A stretch of 64,000 bases of DNA from Sanguinoderma infundibulare. Its lineage: Eukaryota; Basidiomycota; Agaricomycetes; Polyporales; Polyporaceae. Within the stretch, counting starts at the first letter, position 1. Each line of letters begins with the position of its first letter. The stretch is from NCBI GenBank assembly GCA_032821775.1, contig JAVLRN010000007.1, positions 620,001 through 684,000 on the forward strand, given 5' to 3'. The notes beneath the pieces are model-generated. The model made no database searches, was not told the DNA's origin, and saw only the letters and a program-made list of their open reading frames with translations. Position numbers and translations under genes: made by a program. Positions 11,841 through 20,704 of this stretch are shown here, one piece after another.

Positions 11841-12414
11841 TCCTCACCTCTGCTTCTGGAAACAGGATTTGCGGTTCGTGGATCCCACTCATCATGCCGT
11901 TCGTCGAGTCCTTTTGACCTGTCAACCATTTTGATTTCTCCTACCGACACATTGTGCTTGTGCTGTTATCAGCTGTATCTGTACCTTTTTTGAGTTGGCG
12001 GTGTATCTCTTGTCGCAGTACCTGCCCAGCCTTACCCATAGATGCCGTCCTTCCGTTGTATGACATTATAGCATTATAGCACCATCGGCCTCCTCAGACT
12101 TGGGGTTTAGCGTTCAATACAGGACTTGCCAATGTGGGCGGTGGGCGGTGGCCATAAGCCCGGACAAATATATGGACGCCGAATGATACAGCGCTCATCA
12201 TCATCATCATCATCGTCATCATCTGGATAAGTATCTCAGATCTAGTATTGTTCCTCAACGATAGCCGAAGTCCTCCGACTTTGGGTCAGCCGCCATAAAT
12301 AATGCCGTACATACCCCGTTCGCATGATAAGGAGCCCCGAATCCCCAGGTTCCTTTCTTGAGGGCTCATCCCCGAACCACTGACGTCTCTACAGGTCGTA
12401 GCATCGTTACCACG
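11841..12414. other. Intergenic region with TCA microsatellite and P450 promoter
   Basis: No gene. A (TCA/TCG)n run lies at about 12195-12223. AT-rich TATA-like stretches (CAAATATATGG near 12165, CATAAATAATG near 12292) precede the P450 gene and may be its core promoter. Confidence 0.45.
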
Positions 12415-14174
12415 ATGGCAGCGGGTCTCGTCACCTTGGAGGTCCTCGGCTTACTTCTCGCCTCGGTCGCGCTGTATCGACTATGGTTCGCGCCGCTCGC
12501 ACGACTTCCTGGCCCGCCGCTATGCGCTATCAGCCGTCTCCCGCTGATGTACCATGAGTTCACGGGCAAGCGGCGGGTGTTCATCCATGGTCTGCATCAG
12601 AAGTATGGACCCGTGGTGCGTGTCGCTCCAGACGAGGTCTCTTTCGCCACGCGCGAGGCGGTGAAGGAGATATATTCGTCTGGCGGAAGCGGGTACGACA
12701 AGTCGTCGTTCTACGTTTTGTTCGAGAATTTCGGCACAGCGTGCGTGCTTTATCGACCCGGGCCTACCCACGTCGTAGGACTGCTGACCCTCGGTCCACC
12801 AGGAACATGTTTTCCACTCTCAACAAAGACGAGGTGCGTCGCAAGGCACAAGCATCTCGCGCGGCGTGAACGCGATTGAGACAATGTGTTTTGGCCAGCA
12901 TGCAGGCGTGAAGAGGCACTTTGCAGAACGATACAGCAAACTTCACGTCTCCAAGCAGGAGGTTTCGTTCACGATCAGAGAGCAAGTTGATGCGTTTGTC
13001 GCAAGGGCGACGGAACACCCGGGCGCGAGCGTCGATATATACGTGAGATTCCAGCTGCTTCTCGTTTAACGTTCTCTAATCGCCTTGGACAGGATCTCCT
13101 CCACTGCTTCGCCCTCGACGGTATCACAGGCCACCTCTTCTACCCCAGCGGAACACACGCCCAGACCGATCCCGACGATCACAAACTCATGGAGGAGCTC
13201 ACCTACTCGAATGACCTGCAGAGTACGTCCCACCCATTCCCTCTCCCTCCCATCCTCCCACAGCTCACCAAACCTCTACAGAGGGATACTTCCACCACTA
13301 CTTCCCCAACCTCTGGTCGCTCTACAGCAAGCTCACCGGCACGACTCGGCACGTCGACTCCAGCCTCGTCGACGCCTACGTCCTCAACACCGCCCGCAGC
13401 GGCACCGTCGACCCGCACACCGTCCTCTCCAAGCTCCGCGCCGCCGACGCGCGCGACCCCGAGCGCCCCGCCCTCCTCTCCGCCTCCGAGTGCATGGACC
13501 ACGTCGTGGCCGGGATCGACACCACCGGCGACGGCCTCTGCTTCCTCATGCACCACCTCTCCCTCCCCACCCTCGCCTCCCGGCGCGTGCAGGAGACGCT
13601 CCGCGCGGAGCTCACAGAGCTCCCCGGGGCGCCGCTCGACGACCTGCCCTACCTCGACGCGGTCGTCAAGGAGGGCCTGCGCGTCTTCAGCCCCGTCCCC
13701 ATGAGCTTCCCCCGTCTCGTGCCCCCAGGCGGGCGCGCCGTCGACGGCGTCCCGCTGCCCGGAGGCACGATCGTCAGCTGCCAGCCGTACACGCTCCACC
13801 GGTCGGACACGGCCGTCTTCCCCGACCCGGACGAGTTCGTGCCCGAGCGGTGGCTCGCCGCCGCGGGCGCGGCCGAGCGGAACCAGCTCTTCTTCGCGTT
13901 CGCCGCCGGGGGCCGGGGATGCATAGGCAAACAGTTGAGTTCTCGCCGTCGTCGTGCGCTGTGGTTTGATGCTGATGCTGATGCGCGCCGCGTGTGCCCC
14001 CCTAGCCTCGCGCTGCTGGAAATGAAGCTGCTCATGCGCGAAGTCTACTCGACATATCGCACGCGCGTCGCACCGGACATGACGGCGTCGATGGAGCCAG
14101 ACGACCAAGTGATAGCCACGCGGCCCAGGGGCCAGAAGTGCTTGCTCGTCTTCGACAAAGTCGACGGCATCTAG
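12415..14174 (+). CDS. Cytochrome P450 monooxygenase
   Basis: Membrane-bound haem monooxygenase; substrate unknown. The ATG at 12415 opens a hydrophobic N-terminal anchor (VTLEVLGLLLASVALYRLWF) followed by the proline hinge LARLPGPP. P450 landmarks are the I-helix oxygen-binding motif AGIDTTGD, the K-helix ExxR in KEGLR, the PERW segment and the haem ligand loop FAAGGRGCIG, the Cys being the axial ligand. Six exons: introns begin near 12729, 12835, 13041, 13221 and 13934. The third exon join (NKDE to HAGVKRHF) rebuilds the conserved C-helix region, which supports it. The stop is TAG 14172-14174. Exons 5-6 are extremely GC-rich. Length is about 480-500 residues, normal for the family. The CYP family was not assigned. 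Confidence 0.87.
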
Positions 14175-14984
14175 CGATGCGCTCGTCGTCCACGTGCCAT
14201 GGCATACCCGCGGGATGCGTATATACTATGGGCTTAGGATGGTGGTGGTGGTGGGGGTGGCAAAATCTGACGGCTATATTTTATGCACTATGGAGATACT
14301 GTACACCACAGCAGCCCAAACCAGTATCGTAGCTAGCTACAGAGCAAATACCAAGTAGACCGAATATGCATGTACGTACAGCTAACGATATCTCGGAGTG
14401 GGACCAGTCGATAAATAGCAACGCTGCCCCGTTCGCTGACCGAACGACTCAACAGCCAGATGCGCAGGAAATATGGAGGAGTGGTGATGCGTGGACGGAT
14501 ACAAGTACAATCCGCGCGGATACATATACAACTACAACGACGAGGACTGTTGCGATGACGTGGACAGTAAGGTAGATGGGGATATACCTGAATCGAGCCG
14601 GGCGCCGATGCTTGCCAAGACATGCGTACAACTTGCGATGCGATGTGATGCGATGCGAGGATGACATAGACGAACAGGAGGATAGGAGGGAGGGGAGAGA
14701 CATAGACAAAGAGAAGAAAAGAGAGACAGAAACGCGGAGCGACGATCAGACTCGCGAGCGACAATAAACAAGTGCAGAGCGTAGAGTTGGAGCGTGTTAG
14801 CATATGTACAAGTAGACAGTCGACGATGGAAACGAGAGATGCGACAATGGCCAAGGAAGTTGAGGGTATCGAACGAATGTGCCAAGGACGAAATTGCCAT
14901 GCAAATGACCTAGCGGAAAGATACTATGTACAGAATCATCATGCATGCGCGTGAGGAATCACAGACCGTGTGGTCTGACGCGAA
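14175..14984. other. Convergent 3' regions of the P450 and kinase genes
   Basis: No gene is supported. There is a GGT-rich run near 14239-14260 and short GATGC-type repeats near 14633-14660. Long open frames on the minus strand here lack motifs and coding bias. Confidence 0.45.
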
Positions 14985-17430
14985 CTACTTCGCGTGCCTC
15001 GAGCCCGCGACAAGTGGCCTATACCGCCGCTCGCGCGCATCGGGCCCCAAGCTCTTGCTCCGCGCGGACTGCGCCACGCCCGGGATCGCGATAGGCGTCG
15101 CGGGTGCCGCGATGCTCGTCACCGTGCCCGCCTTGTAGAAGCTTTGCTCCTTCGCCACCACCTGCGGGCGCACCCATGCCGACGGCCGGGTAGGAGACAG
15201 CGCGGGCGGCATGCTCTCGTTGCGCATGACCTTGCGCAGCTCGTCGCGCGACCTCGAAAACGCGCGGCCGCGCGAGCGCGACGCCGATCCCGAAGCGGAG
15301 GACGAGTCTGCGTACCGGCTTCGGCTGCGCGTAGAGCCGCGGTCGGCACCGAGATGCCACCGCTCGTCTTCCTCAACAGTGTCGAGCTCGGGTAGGGGAT
15401 GCTCAAGGTCGGGGGTGCTGAGAGTCGGCTGGGAGGGAGACGCCTTGCGCCGGCGAACGGCGTCGAGCGGCGCGTCGCGCGGGGTGCTGGGCATCTCGTT
15501 GGGGCTGCGCGAGCGGGACATAGAGAAGTTTGTGTTGAGACGTGGACGGGCAGCCCGCCCGCGCTCGTAGGGAGTGATGGGACTGTCCTGGGTGAAAACA
15601 GCGGATTCGTGGGTACTGGACTCCTCCGAAGAACTGCTTGAAGTCGTGCGCAAGATCGCATCCGTGAGGGATGACAGGCTCGGCTGGGTGGGATTAGGGT
15701 GCGCAACGTGGTCCGCGGTGTTCAATAGCGGGTGTGCGTAATGGTGCTCGAACGGTGGCCGAGACTTGCTTCGGCTGGACGTGCGAATGGCGGAAGTCGA
15801 CCTGTTGGCGGATCGTGCTGGGCGCGAGGCCGACCGGTCGTCCACGGCGGAATCTTGGCGAGTTTTAGAAGGAGGTCGCGACGGTGACCGAGACGCGACC
15901 CTCTCCGGATCTGAGGGAGGCGTGACGTCGTCTGCAGCAGAACCCCAGCCGATGCCCCAGGCGACTTCGTCGACCATAGCGACCGTCCAACGGTTGGGAA
16001 CCGATCTTTCCATACATCCGCGAAGAGCCTGTTCAGCACAGCGTCCGATGCCGTGGGGCATATCGAAGACGCCTGTCCGATAAGAACAAGAATACCATCA
16101 GCCTCTTATCGTTGGCCTATTGCATTGCTCGTTCTGGATGGGATGGTTACGTACCATGGAGGATCTTCATCTGCAATCGAGGTTCAAACGAATCGGAGAA
16201 GGGCAATTTCCCGGTAAGGAGGGTGAGGAGCATGACACCTAACGCCCACATATCTTGTGCAGGGTGGGCAGCGTACGGTGTGGCGTTGCTAGGCGAGAGT
16301 AGCAGCTCAGGGGCCGCATAGGGAAGTGATCCGGGCGCAAAACCGCCTCGGTTCGGGACCGCAGCTGGCGAGCCGGATGCGGGGTACGGACTTGAGGTTC
16401 GATGGCGCGTGGGGGCGCCGTGGCGAATCCTGAGGGAAAAGTGCTGCGGAAGCTTCCCCGCCGACCTACCAATCGATCGGTGTGAATGTACGCTGGAAGG
16501 AGGGTGTGCGTGCGAGAGAGTGCGTGATCGTTGGACGCCATCAGCCTCAGACTCGACGGCGTCGTCGATCTCGCCGATCTTTCGTGCCATTCCGAAGTCG
16601 CCGATTTTACAGACACCCATCTCGTCTACAAGCACATTCTCCAGCTTCATGTCCCCATGCACGAACCCCACCGCCTCGTGCATGTACCGCAGCCCCCGCA
16701 CCACCTGCCTAAACATCATGCCTGTATCATCCTGCGGAAGCGCCGGGTTGCCGTCACGCTTGAGGATGTCGAAAAGACTTCCTGCAGGACAGTATGCGGT
16801 GAAAAAGAAGTCGGCAAAGGAAGTGTGGTTGACAGTGAAGAGTGGGAGAACATGTTCATGGTTGAGGGAAGCCCACACCTGCGCTTCGCGTCCGAGGCTC
16901 TTGCGGGCTAACTCGGGGTCAGGTTGCTTGTCAAGGTCTGCGTGGCGGACAATCTTGACAGCGACAACCCCACCCTGGGCAGAGGATGCGGTACGGATGA
17001 TGGAGAATCCACCATGACCGATGACGGGGCCTAGAGTGTATCCTGCGACAACCGCACCTTGATCGTCAGGAGGAAGCGACCGCACAGATGGGGCAGGGCT
17101 GAATGCAGATAGGAAGCGCGCGGCTGGAGAGGAGGAGAGGTCGACATCCGGCAGGTCGTCCGCAGGCAGAGGCGATGCGACAGGAGAGCCAAACCAGTTC
17201 AAAGGCGGCTCGGGGATCGCGAGGAGGGGGTGAGGAAACACGGATGGGCTCAGCTGCGATGAGAGCTTTTGTTCAGGATCGAGGTCGTCGCTTGCGTGGC
17301 TCTCCTTGTACGCAGGGAATGTGGGCGGCGGTCCTTGGTGGACGACAGGAGCAGCGGGCGGGTGTCGACGAGGTCCATCGTGAGCAGTCCCGGGGCGGAT
17401 GTGAGCTTCGTCCGGGGCGAAATGTTGCAT
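14985..17430 (-). CDS. Serine/threonine protein kinase with long disordered C-terminal tail
   Basis: Two exons joined by an 85-nt intron near 16060-16150. Residues 1-128 are Pro/Ser-rich. The kinase domain runs from about residue 130: glycine loop IGHGGFS (138-143), catalytic Lys in VAVKI (159), catalytic loop HGDMKLEN (258-265), DFG (278-280) and APE (373-375). A roughly 90-residue Ser/His/Arg-rich insertion separates DFG from APE. The catalytic-loop Arg of HRD is Gly (HGD), so activation-loop phosphate sensing may differ, but Lys, both Asp and Asn are kept, so it should be active. The last 330 residues are Ser/Arg/Pro-rich and lack a domain. The stop is TAG 14987-14985. The start at 17430 is the first Met of the open frame. 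The exact kinase family was not assigned. Confidence 0.82.
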
Positions 17431-17620
17431 ATAACAGCGTTTTGAGATGTGTGGGAGGTTGGAGGACGTCGAGAGGAGGATGTCGTGGTGGAGAGTCAGA
17501 AGGAGGTGCGGGGCAATACGGGAGCCCGCCTCAAGATCCGCAAACGGCCCATTACATAATCATGCCTTTTCGAGTAATGTTCTGGCCACACTCTCGGCAC
17601 GCGTCCTAGAGCTCCGACAG

Positions 17621-17660
17621 CCAAGTCAAGGCCAAGTCAAGGCCAAGTCAAGGCCAAGTC
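17621..17660. repeat. Tandem repeat, 11-bp unit
   Basis: CCAAGTCAAGG occurs three times in a row followed by CCAAGTC. It lies between the kinase start and the left end of the YR retrotransposon. It may mark or flank the element's left end, but no matching copy was seen at the right end. Confidence 0.8.
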
Positions 17661-17721
17661 GCGGGAGGCGGCAAGTGGCAACTTGCAGGTATCGGTTTCG
17701 GACGGTCTTGGGGGGAGTGAT

Positions 17722-17846
17722 GTTGCCCCAACGCGAGGAACGAGCGATTGGGGCAACGGAGTGCTTACTAAGCGGGGGGCCGGAAGTGGAAGGGCGCGCG
17801 AAGCGCGGCGCATCTCCCGCGCCTTGCCCTCTCCCACTTCCGGCCC
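17722..17846. repeat. Two inverted repeats at the left end of the YR element
   Basis: GTTGCCCCA (17722-17730) pairs with TGGGGCAAC (17749-17757). GGGGCCGGAAGTGG (17776-17789) pairs with CCACTTCCGGCCCC (17833-17846), and the arms extend imperfectly into G/C-rich sequence. Likely terminal structure or RNA hairpins of the element, upstream of its first protein. Confidence 0.7.
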
Positions 17847-17913
17847 CGCCGTGCGACTTTCGCATATAGTCGGTTTTTTCTCTGTCAATTCCTTTGAAAT
17901 CAGCAATACAAGG

Positions 17914-19398
17914 ATGGTAGTCGATATACGACCAGCAGGAGCGAAGCACAAGTCCCTGGAGGTGTTTGGTGGGCAGGAAGGTGCCGGGCCGGTTGTGTTG
18001 GGGTCCGACACGGTCGCGAGCGGGTCCGACGGAACAGTGAGGGAACAGAGGGCTGGCGGGAGCGGCGTGGACGACTCCGATGACGTCGTCGAGACCGATG
18101 GGATGGCACACCGCATGGCGGAGCAAGCCCGGGACGCCAAGGGAAAGGCAAGAGCAAGGTTTGAAGACGATCCGGATGAAGACCACGACGCTCAGGGTCG
18201 AGGATCCCCGCCATCAGCGGCCAACCCCGATCCCGAAGTGGCTAAGGACATCGCGGCACGGAACGCCAAGCTCTGGCAGGAGGTATGCGACATGCCGCCC
18301 GAGGCTCGGCGCGCAGTTTTCGCCAACTTGGGACTGAAGAACCCGGCGGGGGTGATGCTTGTGACGCTCCCAGATGAGAAGTTCGAGCCGGCTATCACGG
18401 GCGGCGCAAAGAAGACTCCTGTGGCTGAACAGGCAGCCCCCGACCGCATCACCCTGCCACAGAGCACAGTCGACATGTGCGCATCCGACAGCGATGCAGA
18501 AGATGCCCGGCTGGTTGCACTGCTGCGCGTGGGGCACCACTGGCCGCTCATGGGCCTTACAACGGCTGCCCTCCGGAGCCTTGCTGATGGCTCGAAGGGG
18601 AAGACCGTGAAGGCCTTCACTCGGGCGGGATCTGGCTTGGGCGGCACCCACCACATACTCAACGCCAGTGACTTTCCCCCAGAGATCTCCATTTTGACCG
18701 AGGACTGGTGCGAGGCCTATCAAAATCTTCTCAGGCTGCTCCCTCAGTTCGCGGAGGCCATAGTCATGGAGATGTTTGAAGAGCATCACGATTTCCTCAC
18801 CGGGCTCGACTACTTCTGCCGGGACTTTGAGTCGATTCTTAGGTTTGATATCTGGGTGCGCCAGACGTGGTTTACCGCCGACCCCGCCAACAAGCCGTAT
18901 GTAAGCGTGAAGAGCGTGGGTTACCTGTCGAAGCTGAACTCTATGCACCTCGAAACGATCCACACAAGGCTGAATGCGAACCCGCCACCCGCCCCCTCTC
19001 ATGCCCTGCCGCAATTTGGGCGTTACCATCCCTACGACCATCAGCCCCCCTGCTTCCCGGAACCCGAGCGTGGACAGCGTGGGTGCTTGCAGCCCTTTCG
19101 GGAAGGCAGGGGATCCACGTCCGGCAGGTCCCTCTGCCTCATCTGCACCGGACACGGGCACATGGCCAAGACTTGCTCCAGGATTGCCCTCCCGAATGGA
19201 TGGCTGGTTGTTTCAACGTGGGTCGATAACCGCCTCACCAACGCTCGCTCTCGGAAGCCCCTCTGTGCATCCTGGAACGTGGGAGGAGTTCTCCCTTGCA
19301 AGGCAAGGCACTGCCCGGGTTCAGATGGGTGCCACACCTGCTCTTTCTGTGGCTCCCCTGACCATTATGGCTCGAGTGGCTGGTGCCTCGGAGCGTGA
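17914..19398 (+). CDS. Gag-like ORF1 of the YR retrotransposon with Cys/His motifs
   Basis: Expected to package element RNA. The frame is open from 17683, but the upstream part overlaps the hairpins, so the Met at 17914 (MVVDIRPAGAKHKS) is the more likely start. The product is about 495 residues: an acidic Asp/Ser-rich N-terminal third, an alpha-helical middle (LTEDWCEAYQNLLRLLPQFAEAI, DYFCRDFESILRFDIWVRQTW), then a C-terminal region with Cys/His clusters CLICTGHGHMAKTC and CHTCSFCGSPDHYGSSGWC. These resemble the zinc-binding ends found in ORF1 proteins of basidiomycete YR elements. It ends at TGA 19396-19398, eight bases before the RT frame opens. No lesion is visible. Confidence 0.7.
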   Translation: MVVDIRPAGAKHKSLEVFGGQEGAGPVVLGSDTVASGSDGTVREQRAGGSGVDDSDDVVETDGMAHRMAEQARDAKGKARARFEDDPDEDHDAQGRGSPPSAANPDPEVAKDIAARNAKLWQEVCDMPPEARRAVFANLGLKNPAGVMLVTLPDEKFEPAITGGAKKTPVAEQAAPDRITLPQSTVDMCASDSDAEDARLVALLRVGHHWPLMGLTTAALRSLADGSKGKTVKAFTRAGSGLGGTHHILNASDFPPEISILTEDWCEAYQNLLRLLPQFAEAIVMEMFEEHHDFLTGLDYFCRDFESILRFDIWVRQTWFTADPANKPYVSVKSVGYLSKLNSMHLETIHTRLNANPPPAPSHALPQFGRYHPYDHQPPCFPEPERGQRGCLQPFREGRGSTSGRSLCLICTGHGHMAKTCSRIALPNGWLVVSTWVDNRLTNARSRKPLCASWNVGGVLPCKARHCPGSDGCHTCSFCGSPDHYGSSGWCLGA

Positions 19399-19834
19399 TT
19401 GAATCATCACGCCTTACGACGCAGAGGCGTGGGACTCGTGTCTGGGGGAGCTGGGCCTCCTCGCTCGGCACCTGGATCTGACGCACTGGATGCATTACAG
19501 TTTCCCTCTTGGCAACCTGGAGCCCATCTTGGCGACCCGTGCTCACGCGAACTACCCGGCGGCAGAGGAGAACCTAAACTTTATTATCGATTACCTTAAT
19601 GAGCAGGTGGCCCTTGGAAGGATGACAGGCCTGCACACGTGGGCAGCCATCGAGAAAGCTCTCGGATCCCCCTTCATTTCATCCCTGCTCTCCGTCGTTC
19701 TGAAGGCCAACGGAAAGCTGAGGATGGTGCAAAATTGTTCTTTTGAAGATGAGTATGGCCTCTCGGTCAATGGTCAGATCGACTCGGACTTGTACCCGAT
19801 GCGCTGGGGCACAGCAGCGTGGGTGGCTGAATTG

Positions 19835-20196
19835 GTGAGTTCCTCCTTCTCCAGCGTGCAGCACAGAATCGCTCCAGTGAGCGAGGAGTGTTGGCGTTGC
19901 CAGGCGTGGCGCGACGTGAATAGGTGGTTGTGCGCGCATTTTTTCCACAGAATCGCGCCGCGCTTCGTGGGCGAGGAGTGGGCTGCATGCATCAGGCGGC
20001 AGCAGTACAGGCTCGCATCGTGCAGATGTACTCCCGGTCAGAACTCGTGGTGGAGGCATGTGGCTGAATGCAGTCACGCACTCCAGCCACGAAGAGATCT
20101 ACACCGCGTGCAGCTGCTGCGAAGAGATCTACACCACGTACAGCTGCCACAAAGGGATATGCGCTGCGTGCTGGGCCATATGCTGATTGGTCTCAG
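19835..20196 (+). other. Putative 362-nt intron inside the YR reverse transcriptase
   Basis: GTGAGT donor, CTGAT-like branch site and CTCAG acceptor. The sequence is open in places but contains no RT motif. It holds three degenerate copies of a 30-bp unit (about 20091-20178, core GAAGAGATCTACACC) and two copies of CACAGAATCGC...GAGGAGTG (about 19861-19890 and 19947-19980). An alternative is a small sequence insertion rather than a true intron. Confidence 0.6.
20091..20178. repeat. 30-bp tandem repeat inside the RT intron
   Basis: Two close copies with core CGAAGAGATCTACACC then CGTGCAGCTG or CGTACAGCTG, and a third decayed copy (CAAAGGGATATGCGCTGCGT). The period is 30 bp. Confidence 0.75.
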
Positions 20197-20422
20197 GTGG
20201 TGGGGGCGCTGCCAGGCACACAGATCGCCATCATGGACATTGACTCCGCATTTCGGAACATTCCTGTGCTCCCCAGTCACAAGCCATTCTTAGTGGTGCA
20301 AGGTCGGGTGGGGGAGTTTTACATTGATCACGTAGTCTGTTTTGGGATCGCATCAGGCATGGGGCTGCAGGGCGCGGTCATGGACGCACTCGTGGACATC
20401 TTGGACGTGTTCGGGATGGGAC

Positions 20423-20628
20423 TGTTGTAGTAGGACGCTTTGCGCCCCTATGTTCTTTGTATCATTCGGATCCTTTCTCTTTGTAGATCTTTGTGTGTTT
20501 GCTCCCGCTCCACGACATATGGACTGCGCCATTGGCACTAGCTACTCCTATTGTTTCTCTCATATATATATACAGGCCCTGCTGGGACTCGGAATGTTAT
20601 CTGTTACTCGCCATCTTGTCCTCCAATA
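20423..20628 (+). repeat. Copia 5' LTR
   Basis: Begins TGTTGTAGTAGGACG and ends TCCTCCAATA. It matches the 3' LTR at all but two of 206 positions. The end was placed by the GGGAC duplication; two following G residues are shared with the internal region by chance. It contains an AT-rich TATATATATA stretch likely to be the TATA box. Confidence 0.92.
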
Positions 20629-20704
20629 GGTTATGAGCCCTGCCAGGTTCTAACTGAAGACTACACTTACCTGCATTTACTCTGCTTAACTTATTTATCC
20701 TAAA

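Larger units (their letters stand above)
19407..20422 (+). pseudogene. Reverse transcriptase, first part, of the YR element (interrupted by copia)
   Basis: The frame opens right after a TGA at 19404-19406 with the family-typical IITPYDAEAWDSCL. RT blocks follow: KALGSPFISS, LKANGKLRMVQN, and, after an intron, GTQIAIMDIDSAFRNIPV, which carries the first catalytic Asp. The intron 19835-20196 has a GTGAGT donor after GTAAWVAEL and a CTCAG acceptor; removing it restores a normal RT spacing. The frame is cut at 20422 by the copia 5' LTR. It continues at 36379 in the same frame once one target duplication copy is discounted. Confidence 0.75.

Noticed and set aside
13203..14108. 301-codon open frame antisense to the P450 gene
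   Set aside because: It mirrors GC-rich P450 exons and has no motif; the plus strand carries all P450 signatures.
20091..20178. CRISPR-like repeat array
   Set aside because: Contiguous 30-bp tandem units without spacers, within a eukaryotic retrotransposon intron.
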